Source: Sphacelaria rigidula (lineage: Eukaryota > Phaeophyceae > Sphacelariales). From it: DNA of 24,000 nt. The notes below the pieces were generated by a model that did not search any database, was not told the origin of the DNA, and was given only the letters and a program-made list of their open reading frames with translations. Location: NCBI GenBank assembly GCA_964200075.2, contig CAXNAA020000001.1, forward strand, positions 1-24,000, in the 5' to 3' direction. The position numbers and the translations under genes are program-made. Every line of letters begins with the position of its first letter. Position 1 is the stretch's first letter. Shown here in pieces: positions 1-6,669 of this stretch.

Positions 1-1758
1 ATGAGTTCTTCGGATCTAAATGACATTGAAATAATCCGTCCTTATAATTTATTGGCTGAAAAAATAGTATTAGGAAGTATTCTAACAATTCCAGAGGCAA
101 TAGGAATAGTTAGTGAAAAATTACCAATTGAAGCTTTTTATTTAGAACAACATCAAATTATTTATAAAGCTTTATTAATACTTTATGCTGAAGGGAGAAC
201 AGTTGATTATATCAATTTAGTTACATGGATTCAAGATAATGGATTTTTAACTCAAATTGGGGGATCACGAGTACTTACAAATCTTCTAAACCAAATGAAT
301 ACATTAAGTAATTTAGAAGAATATATAGCCTTAGTATATGAAAAATATAAGCGAAGGTCACTCATAAAACTTGGGGAAGAAATAATAGAGGTAGGTTATT
401 TAACGGATATGCCTCTAGAAAGAATTTTTACAAAGATTGAACAAAAGTTTTTTAATATTTCAGAAAAGAAAACAATTAAACATTTGATAAGTGTTGAACA
501 GGGTTTAAAGCAAATCTTACAGCAAATTGAAAAAGGTTTAAAAATACCTCAAACTCCTGGCCTTAAAACAACATTTATTGAGTTTGATCTAATAACTCAA
601 GGATTTCATAATTCTGATCTGATCATTATAGCGGCTCGCCCCTCTATGGGAAAAACAGCTTTCGCTTTTAATATAGCGAAAAATATCGCAGACTTTTATA
701 AACATTCAGTTATTTTTTTTAGTCTAGAAATGACTCGCCAACAATTATTATATCGTCTTTTAGCCTCAGAAGTCGAAATAACAAACACAAGATTAAAATG
801 TGCGCGGATTAAAGAAACAGAATGGAAAAAGATAAATAAGGTTGTTAAAAAATTATCAAAATTAAGTCTTTTTATTGATGATACTCCAAATTTATCCGTT
901 GGAGAAATAAAGTTTAAAATTAAAGGGCTTAATGGTGAGAATCCCCAAAAAATAAATTTAGCAATTATTGATTATCTACAACTTTTAGAAGGAGGAAATG
1001 ACAAAGAAAATAGAGTTCAAGAAATAGCTAAAATTACACGGGATTTAAAAAAGTTAGCACGAGATTTAGATATTCCTATTATTGTTTTATCACAATTAAG
1101 TAGAAATGTAGAGAGTCGTGTTAACAAAAGACCCATTTTAGCCGACTTAAGAGAGAGTGGATGTCTATATATTAGAAAAATCAAAAATTCTACAAGTATA
1201 ACTAACAAAAAGCAAAGTTTAATTTTTTGTTGGACAGGCCATTCATTTTCAAAAGAAGTAATTTTAGATGTTAAATTTACGGGTCAAAAACCTATATATA
1301 AAATAGAAACAAAGTTAGGTTGGTCAATACTAATTAGTAGTAATCATCGAGTTTTGACGAATAGCGGTTGGAGAAAACTTGATATATTAGATAATAATGA
1401 TTTTATATCTAGTAAATTATTGTTATCCAATTGTTTTATGATTAAAAATAATAATTCTTCTATAAATTGGGAAAAAATTATTAAAATCAAATATCATAGA
1501 TTAGCTTCAGTTTATGATTTACAAATTTCAAAATTTTCGAATTATTTAACGAATCGTCTCATTATTCATAACTCTATTGAGCAAGATGCAGATATGGTGA
1601 TTATGTTGTATCGCGATGATTATTATAATAAAGAAACTGTTGAAAAAAATTTAGTTGAGATTATTATAGCCAAGCATAGAAATGGCCCTGTTGGAATGAC
1701 AAAATTAATATTCGATCCAAAATATCTTCGTTTTTTTAATACACCAGAATTTAGATGA
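1..1758 (+). CDS. dnaB: Replicative DNA helicase DnaB containing an in-frame mini-intein
   Basis: DnaB is the hexameric ATP-driven helicase that unwinds DNA at the replication fork, here for the plastid genome. The 585-residue frame starts at the first base of the window with ATG. The N-terminal helicase domain covers about residues 10-150. The RecA-like domain has a Walker A motif RPSMGKT (213-219), a Walker B region IIDY (Asp324) and the LSQLSR motif near 363-368. DLRESG (382-387) is separated from SIEQDAD (525-531) by an intein; these blocks are adjacent in ordinary DnaB. Removing residues 388-524 gives a 448-residue helicase, the normal size. The C-terminal KHRNGPVG (558-565) follows the intein. 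A 27-bp inverted repeat lies about 100 bp downstream. Product identity is secure; splicing activity is inferred. Confidence 0.96.
   Translation: MSSSDLNDIEIIRPYNLLAEKIVLGSILTIPEAIGIVSEKLPIEAFYLEQHQIIYKALLILYAEGRTVDYINLVTWIQDNGFLTQIGGSRVLTNLLNQMNTLSNLEEYIALVYEKYKRRSLIKLGEEIIEVGYLTDMPLERIFTKIEQKFFNISEKKTIKHLISVEQGLKQILQQIEKGLKIPQTPGLKTTFIEFDLITQGFHNSDLIIIAARPSMGKTAFAFNIAKNIADFYKHSVIFFSLEMTRQQLLYRLLASEVEITNTRLKCARIKETEWKKINKVVKKLSKLSLFIDDTPNLSVGEIKFKIKGLNGENPQKINLAIIDYLQLLEGGNDKENRVQEIAKITRDLKKLARDLDIPIIVLSQLSRNVESRVNKRPILADLRESGCLYIRKIKNSTSITNKKQSLIFCWTGHSFSKEVILDVKFTGQKPIYKIETKLGWSILISSNHRVLTNSGWRKLDILDNNDFISSKLLLSNCFMIKNNNSSINWEKIIKIKYHRLASVYDLQISKFSNYLTNRLIIHNSIEQDADMVIMLYRDDYYNKETVEKNLVEIIIAKHRNGPVGMTKLIFDPKYLRFFNTPEFR
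1162..1572 (+). other. DnaB mini-intein (137 residues, no homing endonuclease)
   Basis: This is a protein-splicing element within dnaB, residues 388-524 of the precursor. It begins with the nucleophile Cys388 directly after DLRESG and ends with His523-Asn524. The first C-extein residue is Ser525, the usual +1 nucleophile. It lies at the known DnaB insertion point before SIEQDAD. A block-B-like stretch SSNHRVLT followed by GWRKLDIL is visible near 442-458, and a block-F-like VYDLQISKFSNYL precedes LIIHN. There is no LAGLIDADG endonuclease domain. Block A lacks the common GDSLI-type residues, the block B Thr is Ser, and the usual block F His is absent. Related DnaB inteins are known from cyanobacteria, red-algal, cryptophyte and some ochrophyte plastids. 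Junction chemistry looks intact, so activity is probable but unproven. Confidence 0.93.
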
Positions 1759-1855
1759 ATCGAATAAACGCTATAGTATATAATTCTATGGAATTGGTCT
1801 TTAAAAATTTAGTAACTTATTTTTGAATAAATACTTTTTTCTTTTAGAATTTGTG

Positions 1856-1914
1856 ACATATAATGTTTAAATTAACTCTAAAATATATTTAGAGTTAATT
1901 TAAACATTATATGT
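1856..1914 (+). terminator. 27-bp perfect inverted repeat after dnaB
   Basis: Left arm 1856-1882 and right arm 1888-1914 are exact reverse complements around the five-base loop ATATA. The element lies in the spacer between dnaB and trnW. In RNA it would form a long stem that could end dnaB transcription or protect and define its 3' end, as plastid 3' hairpins do. There is no T-run directly after it, so RNA processing or stabilisation is as likely as termination. Confidence 0.7.
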
Positions 1915-1934
1915 AATATACATAATAGTGAATG

Positions 1935-2007
1935 GCATCCTTAGTTCAGTTGGTAGAACATAGGTCTCCAAAACCTAGTGCCGAGGGTTCAAGTCCTTCA
2001 GGATGCG
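1935..2007 (+). tRNA. trnW: tRNA-Trp (CCA)
   Basis: A full cloverleaf can be folded by eye. The 7-bp acceptor stem pairs GCATCCT (1935-1941) with AGGATGC (2000-2006). The D stem is GTTC/GAAC around AGTTGGTA. The anticodon stem TAGGT/ACCTA encloses the loop CTCCAAA, giving anticodon CCA for UGG (tryptophan). The T arm GAGGG/CCTTC carries the loop TTCAAGT. The discriminator base is G2007 and no 3' CCA is encoded, as is usual in plastids. There is no intron. It sits between dnaB and rpl11 on the same strand and could be processed out of a longer transcript. Confidence 0.96.
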
Positions 2008-2094
2008 TTAGAAAAAATTTAGATAATTAAATTCAATAGAAATTTGAAATTTTAGAAATAATTTTAAAATTATTTAATTCAAAAAATATGATAT
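2008..2094 (+). other. Spacer upstream of rpl11
   Basis: The gap between the dnaB stop (1758) and rpl11 (2095) is 336 bases and contains only the inverted repeat at 1856-1914 and trnW. The rest, including this part, is almost pure A/T. It has a short perfect palindrome at 2056-2075 made only of A and T, which could be chance in such sequence. I see no convincing -35/-10 pair or further gene. Confidence 0.4.
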
Positions 2095-2520
2095 ATGGGA
2101 AAAAAAGTAACGAGTATAATAAAATTAGCTTTATCTGCAGGAAAAGCGGTTCCTGCTCCTCCAGTAGGACCAGCTCTTAGTCAACATGGAGTTAATATTG
2201 CGACTTTCTGTAAAGAATATAATGCGAGAACTGCTGACCAAAGTGGTTTAATTATTCCAGTAGAAATATCAGTATATGAAGATAGATCTTATACTTTTAT
2301 ATTAAAAACTCCCCCAGCTTCAGTTTTGCTAACAAAATCGCTAAATTTAAAAAAAGGGGCTTCCGAACCAAATAAACAAAAAATTGGGTCAATTACAACT
2401 GCTGAATTAAAAAAAATAGCTGAAATAAAATTGCCTGATTTAAATACAAAAAATTTAGAGAGTGCTTTTAATATTATTAGTGGAACTGCAAAAAATATGG
2501 GAATTGAGGTAGTAGATTAA
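2095..2520 (+). CDS. rpl11: 50S ribosomal protein L11
   Basis: L11 binds the GTPase-associated region of 23S rRNA with the L12 stalk and takes part in factor-dependent GTP hydrolysis. The 141-residue product has the usual length. The conserved N-terminal block [21 protein letters not shown] lies near residues 14-34, with [16 protein letters not shown] following. The C-terminal rRNA-binding half ends in [10 protein letters not shown]. It is the first gene of rpl11-rpl1-rpl12, 25 bp before rpl1. The gene order equals the bacterial rplKAJL operon minus rplJ. No clear ribosome binding site precedes the ATG, which is common in these plastids. Confidence 0.96.
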   Translation: MGKKVTSIIKLALSAGKAVPAPPVGPALSQHGVNIATFCKEYNARTADQSGLIIPVEISVYEDRSYTFILKTPPASVLLTKSLNLKKGASEPNKQKIGSITTAELKKIAEIKLPDLNTKNLESAFNIISGTAKNMGIEVVD

Positions 2521-2545
2521 ATAATAATAATGGATCAAAAAAATC

Positions 2546-3244
2546 ATGAAAAAATTGAATAAAAGAACGAAACTTAACCAAGAAAAAATAGAAAACCGTT
2601 TATATAAAAAAGAAGAAGCTATTACTTTATTAAAGGAAACAGCAAATGCTAAATTCGTTGAATCTGTTGAGGTCCATATATCATTATCCTTAGATACTAA
2701 ATATAGTGATCAACAATTACGAGGAACCCTAATTTTACCAAAAGGCACAGGAAAAGTTAAACGTATTGCAGTACTAATGCCTCTAGAATCAATTACTCAA
2801 GAATATAATGGGTTAGCTGATATAATTGGTTCTGATGATTTAATCGAATTAATTACTAAGGGAAATATTGATTTTGATATTTTAATATCTACCCCAGACA
2901 TGATGCCAAAACTTGCTAAATTAGGTCGAATTTTAGGACCAAAAGGTTTAATGCCATCTCCAAAAGCTGGTACAGTAACAACAGATGTACGATTAACTTT
3001 AGAAGAATTTAAAAAAGGAAAATTAGAATATCGAGCGGATAAAACTGGTATTGTTCATATATTAATTGGTAAAATGAATTTTAATAATTCTGACTTGTTA
3101 GAAAATCTTAATGCTGTTTATACATCTATCGAAAATAATAAGCCTTCAGGTGTAAAAGGTCAATATTTTAAAGCTTTCCATATTTGTAGCACTATGGGGC
3201 CATCGATTGAGCTTGACATTTCAGAATTAAAATTAAAAAGTTAA
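2546..3244 (+). CDS. rpl1: 50S ribosomal protein L1
   Basis: L1 forms the mobile L1 stalk of the large subunit and helps move deacylated tRNA out of the E site. The 232-residue product matches bacterial L1 in length. The diagnostic block LGRILGPKGLMPSPKAGTV lies near residues 127-145, followed by EYRADKTGIVHI. The first 15 residues are lysine-rich. An out-of-frame ATG occurs at 2530; the ATG at 2546 gives the full conserved N terminus. It lies between rpl11 and rpl12, and the rpl10 (rplJ) gene found next in bacteria is absent. Confidence 0.96.
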   Translation: MKKLNKRTKLNQEKIENRLYKKEEAITLLKETANAKFVESVEVHISLSLDTKYSDQQLRGTLILPKGTGKVKRIAVLMPLESITQEYNGLADIIGSDDLIELITKGNIDFDILISTPDMMPKLAKLGRILGPKGLMPSPKAGTVTTDVRLTLEEFKKGKLEYRADKTGIVHILIGKMNFNNSDLLENLNAVYTSIENNKPSGVKGQYFKAFHICSTMGPSIELDISELKLKS

Positions 3245-3309
3245 AGGCAAATTTTTTATTGAAAATTTATATATAACTATTATTTCGTAAACCAATAACT
3301 TAAAAAATA

Positions 3310-3702
3310 ATGACTGAGAAAATTTCAACAATAATTGATGAATTAAAAACACTAACTTTATTAGAAGCTGCAGATTTAGTAAAAGCGATCGAGGAAACAT
3401 TTAACGTAGATGCTTCAGCTGGAAATGGTGTTATGATGATGAGTGGTAGTCCTAATACAGCTGAAAATTCAGACGTAGTTGAAGAAAAAACAGAATTTGA
3501 TTTAAGTTTAGATGAAGTTCCGAAAGAGAAAAAGATTTCTATTTTAAAAGTAGTTAGAGCTGTAACTGAATTAGGATTAAAAGAAGCAAAAGAGGTTGTT
3601 GAAAATACGCCAAAAGTCTTAAAAGAAGGATTAAGCAAAGTTGCTGCTGAAGAAGCAAAAATATTACTAGAAGAAGCTGGCGCTAAAGTGACGCTTAAGT
3701 AA
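3310..3702 (+). CDS. rpl12: 50S ribosomal protein L7/L12
   Basis: L12 is the flexible stalk protein, present in several copies per ribosome, that recruits EF-Tu and EF-G. The 130-residue product has the N-terminal dimerisation helices (about 1-35), an acidic hinge, and the conserved C-terminal domain from EKTEFDLSLDEV to GAKVTLK. The last codons and stop lie inside a 144-bp perfect palindrome, so the 3' end of this gene is copied in inverse orientation at the end of petF. It is last in the rpl11-rpl1-rpl12 group and convergent with petF. Confidence 0.96.
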   Translation: MTEKISTIIDELKTLTLLEAADLVKAIEETFNVDASAGNGVMMMSGSPNTAENSDVVEEKTEFDLSLDEVPKEKKISILKVVRAVTELGLKEAKEVVENTPKVLKEGLSKVAAEEAKILLEEAGAKVTLK

Positions 3703-3827
3703 ATACTCGTTTAAATTATTTAATTAATTCTCTAATATATTTTATTAAAATGACTGGTCATTTTAATAAAATATATTAGAGAATTAATTAAATAATTTAA
3801 ACGAGTATTTACTTAAGCGTCACTTTA
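3684..3827. repeat. 144-bp perfect palindrome between rpl12 and petF
   Basis: Arms 3684-3754 and 3757-3827 (71 bp each) are exact reverse complements around the two-base centre TG; I checked this block by block. The left arm starts inside the rpl12 coding region (last codons plus stop, 3684-3702), and the right arm ends with the petF stop codon (3825-3827). Both convergent transcripts would therefore carry the same 3' sequence and fold into the same long hairpin. The likely role is a bidirectional 3' end, terminator or RNA-stability element. The perfect identity implies a recent inverted duplication or continuing gene conversion. Confidence 0.9.
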
Positions 3828-4127
3828 AAATAACTCTTCTTCAGCGTGTGGCTTAATTACACAATCAGACTTCGGTAAAGCTATACATGTTAATATAAAT
3901 CCTGCATCCATTTGGTCATCATTTAAAAATGTTTGATCACTTTGATCTACTTCACCTTCAAGCAATATTCCAGCACAAGATGAACAAGAACCTGCACGAC
4001 ATGAATAAGGTAAGCTTACCCCAGACTCTTCAGCAGCATCTAGAATAATTTCATCATCTTTACACTTTATTTCTGCATCAATATCTTCTTCTGGATTACG
4101 AAGTTTTATTTTAAACTTTTTTGCCAT
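3825..4127 (-). CDS. petF: Plant-type [2Fe-2S] ferredoxin
   Basis: Ferredoxin accepts electrons from photosystem I in the stroma and passes them to ferredoxin-NADP reductase, nitrite reductase, thioredoxin reductase and other enzymes. The 100-residue product has the cluster ligands Cys43, Cys48, Cys51 ([12 protein letters not shown]) and Cys81 (LTC), and ends in the typical acidic EEELF tail. Two further cysteines (22, 89) are not ligands. The length is normal, so nothing is missing although the stop codon is part of the palindrome shared with rpl12. It is divergent from psbB with a consensus promoter in between. Some ochrophytes have moved this gene to the nucleus; here it remains in the plastid. 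Confidence 0.97.
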   Translation of the reverse strand: MAKKFKIKLRNPEEDIDAEIKCKDDEIILDAAEESGVSLPYSCRAGSCSSCAGILLEGEVDQSDQTFLNDDQMDAGFILTCIALPKSDCVIKPHAEEELF

Positions 4128-4205
4128 TTTATTAAATAAAATTTATATTAGACTTATAGATATTACAAATAAAAATTTATTTTTAACTAAATAATAATGT
4201 ATTAT

Positions 4206-4235
4206 ATTATATATTTAAACAAATAAAATTGTCAA
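4206..4235 (-). promoter_or_regulatory. Consensus sigma70-type promoter for petF
   Basis: On the minus strand TTGACA (4235-4230) and TATAAT (4211-4206) are separated by 18 bases. Both hexamers are perfect matches to the bacterial/plastid (PEP) consensus. Transcription would start near 4199, leaving a 5' leader of about 70 bases before the petF ATG. The -35 box overlaps that of the divergent psbB promoter. Confidence 0.7.
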
Positions 4236-4257
4236 GAGTTTATAGTTTTAATAAAAT
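4229..4257 (+). promoter_or_regulatory. Sigma70-type promoter for psbB
   Basis: TTGTCA (4229-4234) and TAAAAT (4252-4257) are separated by 17 bases, one mismatch each from consensus. The start site would be near 4264, about 50 bases before the psbB ATG. A good Shine-Dalgarno AGGAG (4301-4305) lies 10 bases before that ATG. The -35 box shares five bases with the -35 box of petF on the other strand. Confidence 0.55.
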
Positions 4258-4315
4258 TTAATGTTATTGTTAAGAAAGCCAAAAATTTGCTCAATTAAGT
4301 AGGAGTTTAGATTAA

Positions 4316-5848
4316 ATGGCATTACCATGGTATCGTGTTCATACTGTCGTTCTTAATGACCCAGGTAGGCTAATTGCAGTGCATATAATGCACACAGGAT
4401 TAGTTGCTGGCTGGGCAGGTTCAATGGCTTTATATGAGCTATCAATCTATGATTTTTCTGACCCAATTTTAAATCCTATGTGGCGTCAAGGTATGTTTGT
4501 TATGCCTTTTATGACTCGATTAGGGGTATCTGATTCGTGGACAGGATGGGATATTGCAGGAGAAAAAACTGAACCTATTGTGAGTTTATGGTGCTATGAA
4601 GGGGTAGCGTATACTCACATAATACTTTCTGGTTTATGTTTTTTAGCAGCTGTTTGGCATTGGGTTTATTGGGATCTAGAATTATTTCGCGATCCAAGAA
4701 CTGGAGATCCAGCTTTAGATTTACCTAAAATTTTTGGTATACATTTATTTTTAGCTAGTTTATTATGTTTTGCTTTTGGTGCATTTCATGTAACTGGCTT
4801 TTTTGGGCCAGGTGTTTGGGTTTCAGATGCTTATGGTTTAACAGGGCAAGCTCAACCAGTATCACCTTCTTGGGGTGCTGACGGTTTTAATCCTTTTAAT
4901 CCTGGTGGAATAGCATCACATCATATAGCTGCAGGAACTTTTGGTGTTTTAGCTGGTGGTTTTCATATAACATTACGACCTCCTCAACGTTTATATCGTG
5001 CTTTAAGAATGGGAAATATTGAAACAGTACTTTCAAGTAGTATTGCAGCAGTATTTTTTAGTGCCTTTATTACGTCAGGGACTATGTGGTATGGTTCAGC
5101 AACAACACCAATTGAATTATTTGGTCCAACAAGATATCAATGGGATAGTGGATATTTTCAACAAGAAATTGAACGACGTGTTGAGGCTTCATTAAATGAA
5201 GGATTAAAAGAAAGTGAAGCTTGGTCAAATCTTCCAGATAAATTAGCTTTTTATGACTATATAGGTAATAATCCAGCAAAAGGTGGGTTATTTAGATCTG
5301 GACCTATGGATAAAGGAGATGGTATTGCAGAAGCATGGTTAGGACACCCAATTTTCCGTGATCGTGAAGGTCGAGAATTAACAGTCCGTCGTATGCCTGC
5401 TTTCTTTGAAACATTCCCTGTAATTTTAGTTGATAAAGATGGTATTATAAGAGCAGATATACCGTTTAGAAGAGCGGAATCCAAATATAGTATTGAGCAA
5501 GTCGGTGTTAATGTTAGTTTTTATGGTGGAAAATTAAATGGCCAATCATTTAAAGATGCATCAACTGTTAAGAAATTTGCACGTAAAGCTCAACTTGGAG
5601 AAGTTTTTGAATTTGATAGAACAAGTTTAGAATCAGATGGTGTGTTCAGAAGCAGTCCTCGAGGCTGGTATACATTTGGACATTTAAATCTAGCTTTATT
5701 ATTCTTCTTAGGACATTTATGGCATGGTTCACGTACTCTGTTTCGTGATGTATTTACAGGAATTGGATCTGAAGTTACAGAACAAGTAGAATTTGGGGCA
5801 TTCCAAAAATTAGGAGATGAAACAACTCGTAAACAAGGTGTAGTTTAA
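4316..5848 (+). CDS. psbB: Photosystem II CP47 chlorophyll-binding core antenna protein
   Basis: CP47 binds chlorophyll a and beta-carotene and passes excitation energy to the photosystem II reaction centre in the thylakoid membrane. The 510-residue product has the family's normal length. It starts [12 protein letters not shown] and has six membrane spans with conserved His ligands, such as [41 protein letters not shown] and [19 protein letters not shown]. The large lumenal loop between spans 5 and 6 covers about residues 255-445. A clear AGGAG precedes the start. It leads the psbB-psbT-(psbN)-psbH cluster; psbT follows after 31 bp. Confidence 0.98.
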   Translation: MALPWYRVHTVVLNDPGRLIAVHIMHTGLVAGWAGSMALYELSIYDFSDPILNPMWRQGMFVMPFMTRLGVSDSWTGWDIAGEKTEPIVSLWCYEGVAYTHIILSGLCFLAAVWHWVYWDLELFRDPRTGDPALDLPKIFGIHLFLASLLCFAFGAFHVTGFFGPGVWVSDAYGLTGQAQPVSPSWGADGFNPFNPGGIASHHIAAGTFGVLAGGFHITLRPPQRLYRALRMGNIETVLSSSIAAVFFSAFITSGTMWYGSATTPIELFGPTRYQWDSGYFQQEIERRVEASLNEGLKESEAWSNLPDKLAFYDYIGNNPAKGGLFRSGPMDKGDGIAEAWLGHPIFRDREGRELTVRRMPAFFETFPVILVDKDGIIRADIPFRRAESKYSIEQVGVNVSFYGGKLNGQSFKDASTVKKFARKAQLGEVFEFDRTSLESDGVFRSSPRGWYTFGHLNLALLFFLGHLWHGSRTLFRDVFTGIGSEVTEQVEFGAFQKLGDETTRKQGVV

Positions 5849-5879
5849 TTTATTTTTAATTAAAAAGGAAAAAATATAT

Positions 5880-6005
5880 ATGGGTATAGATTTCTCACAA
5901 GTATCACAACCTTCATTGGTATATTCAATTTTATTAATAGGAACATTAATGGTTCTATTTTTTGCTGTTTTTTTCCGTGATCCACCTAGAATTATAAAAG
6001 AATAA
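5880..6005 (+). CDS. psbT: Photosystem II subunit PsbT with an extended N terminus
   Basis: PsbT is a one-span thylakoid protein at the photosystem II dimer interface that helps reassemble the reaction centre after light damage. Translation gives 41 residues: [12 protein letters not shown], then [20 protein letters not shown] as the membrane span, then RDPPRIIKE. The core from LVY onward matches PsbT, which normally starts MEALVY and has 31-33 residues, so about nine residues are added at the N terminus. AAGGAA (5865-5870) lies nine bases before this ATG. No other in-frame ATG precedes the span, but the codon at Leu13 is TTG and could be an alternative start. The position between psbB and psbN supports the assignment. 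Confidence 0.88.
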   Translation: MGIDFSQVSQPSLVYSILLIGTLMVLFFAVFFRDPPRIIKE

Positions 6006-6016
6006 AAAGCTTTTAC

Positions 6017-6064
6017 TTCCTTTCTATTTCCTAGATATATATATATATAGGGAATAGAAAGGAA
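6017..6064. terminator. Inverted repeat between convergent psbT and psbN
   Basis: Stem 6017-6031 pairs with 6050-6064 (15 bp, one G-T pair). The spacer is an alternating AT run that can itself fold back. It lies 11 bases after the psbT stop and 6 bases beyond the psbN stop on the other strand, so it could serve both transcripts as a 3' hairpin. Confidence 0.65.
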
Positions 6065-6070
6065 AACAAA

Positions 6071-6202
6071 TTAATCTTCGTGTTCTTCAAATGGATCTCG
6101 CAAAAATTTAGAACCAGGACCAAACGCAGTATAAATGGAGTAACCTGTTATTCCAATTAATAAACTAGAGACAAAAATTACTAAAATTGTTGATGTTTCC
6201 AT
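6071..6202 (-). CDS. psbN: Photosystem II assembly protein PsbN
   Basis: PsbN is a small thylakoid protein needed for assembly and repair of photosystem II and is not a stable subunit. Reading the minus strand from ATG at 6202 gives 43 residues, the family's normal length. [20 protein letters not shown] begins a single N-terminal membrane span. The conserved tail includes [20 protein letters not shown], typical of PsbN. As in other plastids and cyanobacteria it is encoded opposite to psbB, psbT and psbH, between psbT and psbH. Confidence 0.96.
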   Translation of the reverse strand: METSTILVIFVSSLLIGITGYSIYTAFGPGSKFLRDPFEEHED

Positions 6203-6282
6203 AGTTTTTGATATATTTAATTTTTAAATAAATGATTATTTTAGCAAGAAATTGTTATTAATTAACTTAAATTTTTTTTATT

Positions 6283-6486
6283 ATGGCTTTCAAAACAAAA
6301 TTGGGTGATATATTACAACCGTTAAATTCTGAATATGGTAAAGTCGCGCCAGGTTGGTCTACAACATTTTTTATGGGTATAGCTATGCTATTATTCTTAG
6401 TTTTTTTATTAATTATATTACAAATATATAACTCGTCATTAATTCTAAACGATGTTGATGTAGATTGGCAAAGTTTAGGTAATTAA
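6283..6486 (+). CDS. psbH: Photosystem II phosphoprotein-family subunit PsbH
   Basis: PsbH is a single-span subunit close to CP47 that supports photosystem II assembly and electron flow on the acceptor side. The 67-residue product has the conserved stromal N-terminal part with [19 protein letters not shown], then one membrane span of about residues 28-48, then a short lumenal tail ending DVDWQSLGN. The length is that of cyanobacterial and red-lineage PsbH; the longer Thr-rich phosphorylated N terminus of green plants is absent. It ends the psbB cluster and is convergent with ftsH. Confidence 0.96.
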   Translation: MAFKTKLGDILQPLNSEYGKVAPGWSTTFFMGIAMLLFLVFLLIILQIYNSSLILNDVDVDWQSLGN

Positions 6487-6620
6487 AATTACCTTTTTAT
6501 TTGCTTTAAATCATAGACTTAATCCATAAATTAATATTTGATTATTAATTGTTAGTAACATAAAATACTCATAAAATTTAATACTATGATTATTTAAAAT
6601 TGAAAAAACAGAATGTTGGT

Positions 6621-6669
6621 AAGAAAGTATATTTATATTAATAATAATTAATTATGAATATACTTTTTT
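6621..6669. terminator. Inverted repeat covering the ftsH 3' end
   Basis: Arms 6621-6636 and 6654-6669 pair with 16 positions, two of them G-T. The right arm contains most of the last ftsH codons (KKVYS) and touches its stop codon, so the coding end forms half of the stem. It lies about 135 bases after the psbH stop and could act on both convergent transcripts. The A/T richness makes this weaker than the rpl12/petF and psaE/rps10 hairpins. Confidence 0.5.

Noticed and set aside
1017-1208. Minus-strand open frame inside dnaB
   Set aside because: It lies opposite conserved DnaB helicase motifs and runs into the intein start; it is an antisense shadow.
1162-1572. The dnaB insert as an intron
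   Set aside because: It is open in frame, a multiple of three, and shows intein junction residues and block B/F-like motifs at the known DnaB intein site; no group I or II intron boundaries are visible.
1859-1864. TATAAT before trnW as a -10 promoter box
   Set aside because: It is part of the dnaB 3' inverted repeat and has no -35 box at suitable spacing.
2056-2075. 20-bp A/T-only palindrome upstream of rpl11
   Set aside because: In sequence made almost only of A and T such palindromes arise by chance; no G/C pairs or adjacent signal support a role.
3300-3638. Long open frame opposite rpl12
   Set aside because: It mirrors the rpl12 codons, its composition is that expected of an antisense shadow, and it matches no family I recognise.
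3684-3827. Palindrome as a cloning or sequencing snap-back artefact
   Set aside because: A snap-back would continue into inverted rpl12; instead an intact petF follows at once. Long-read confirmation would still be useful.
5082-5484. Two minus-strand open frames inside psbB
   Set aside because: They lie opposite the conserved CP47 lumenal loop and have no start signal or family features.
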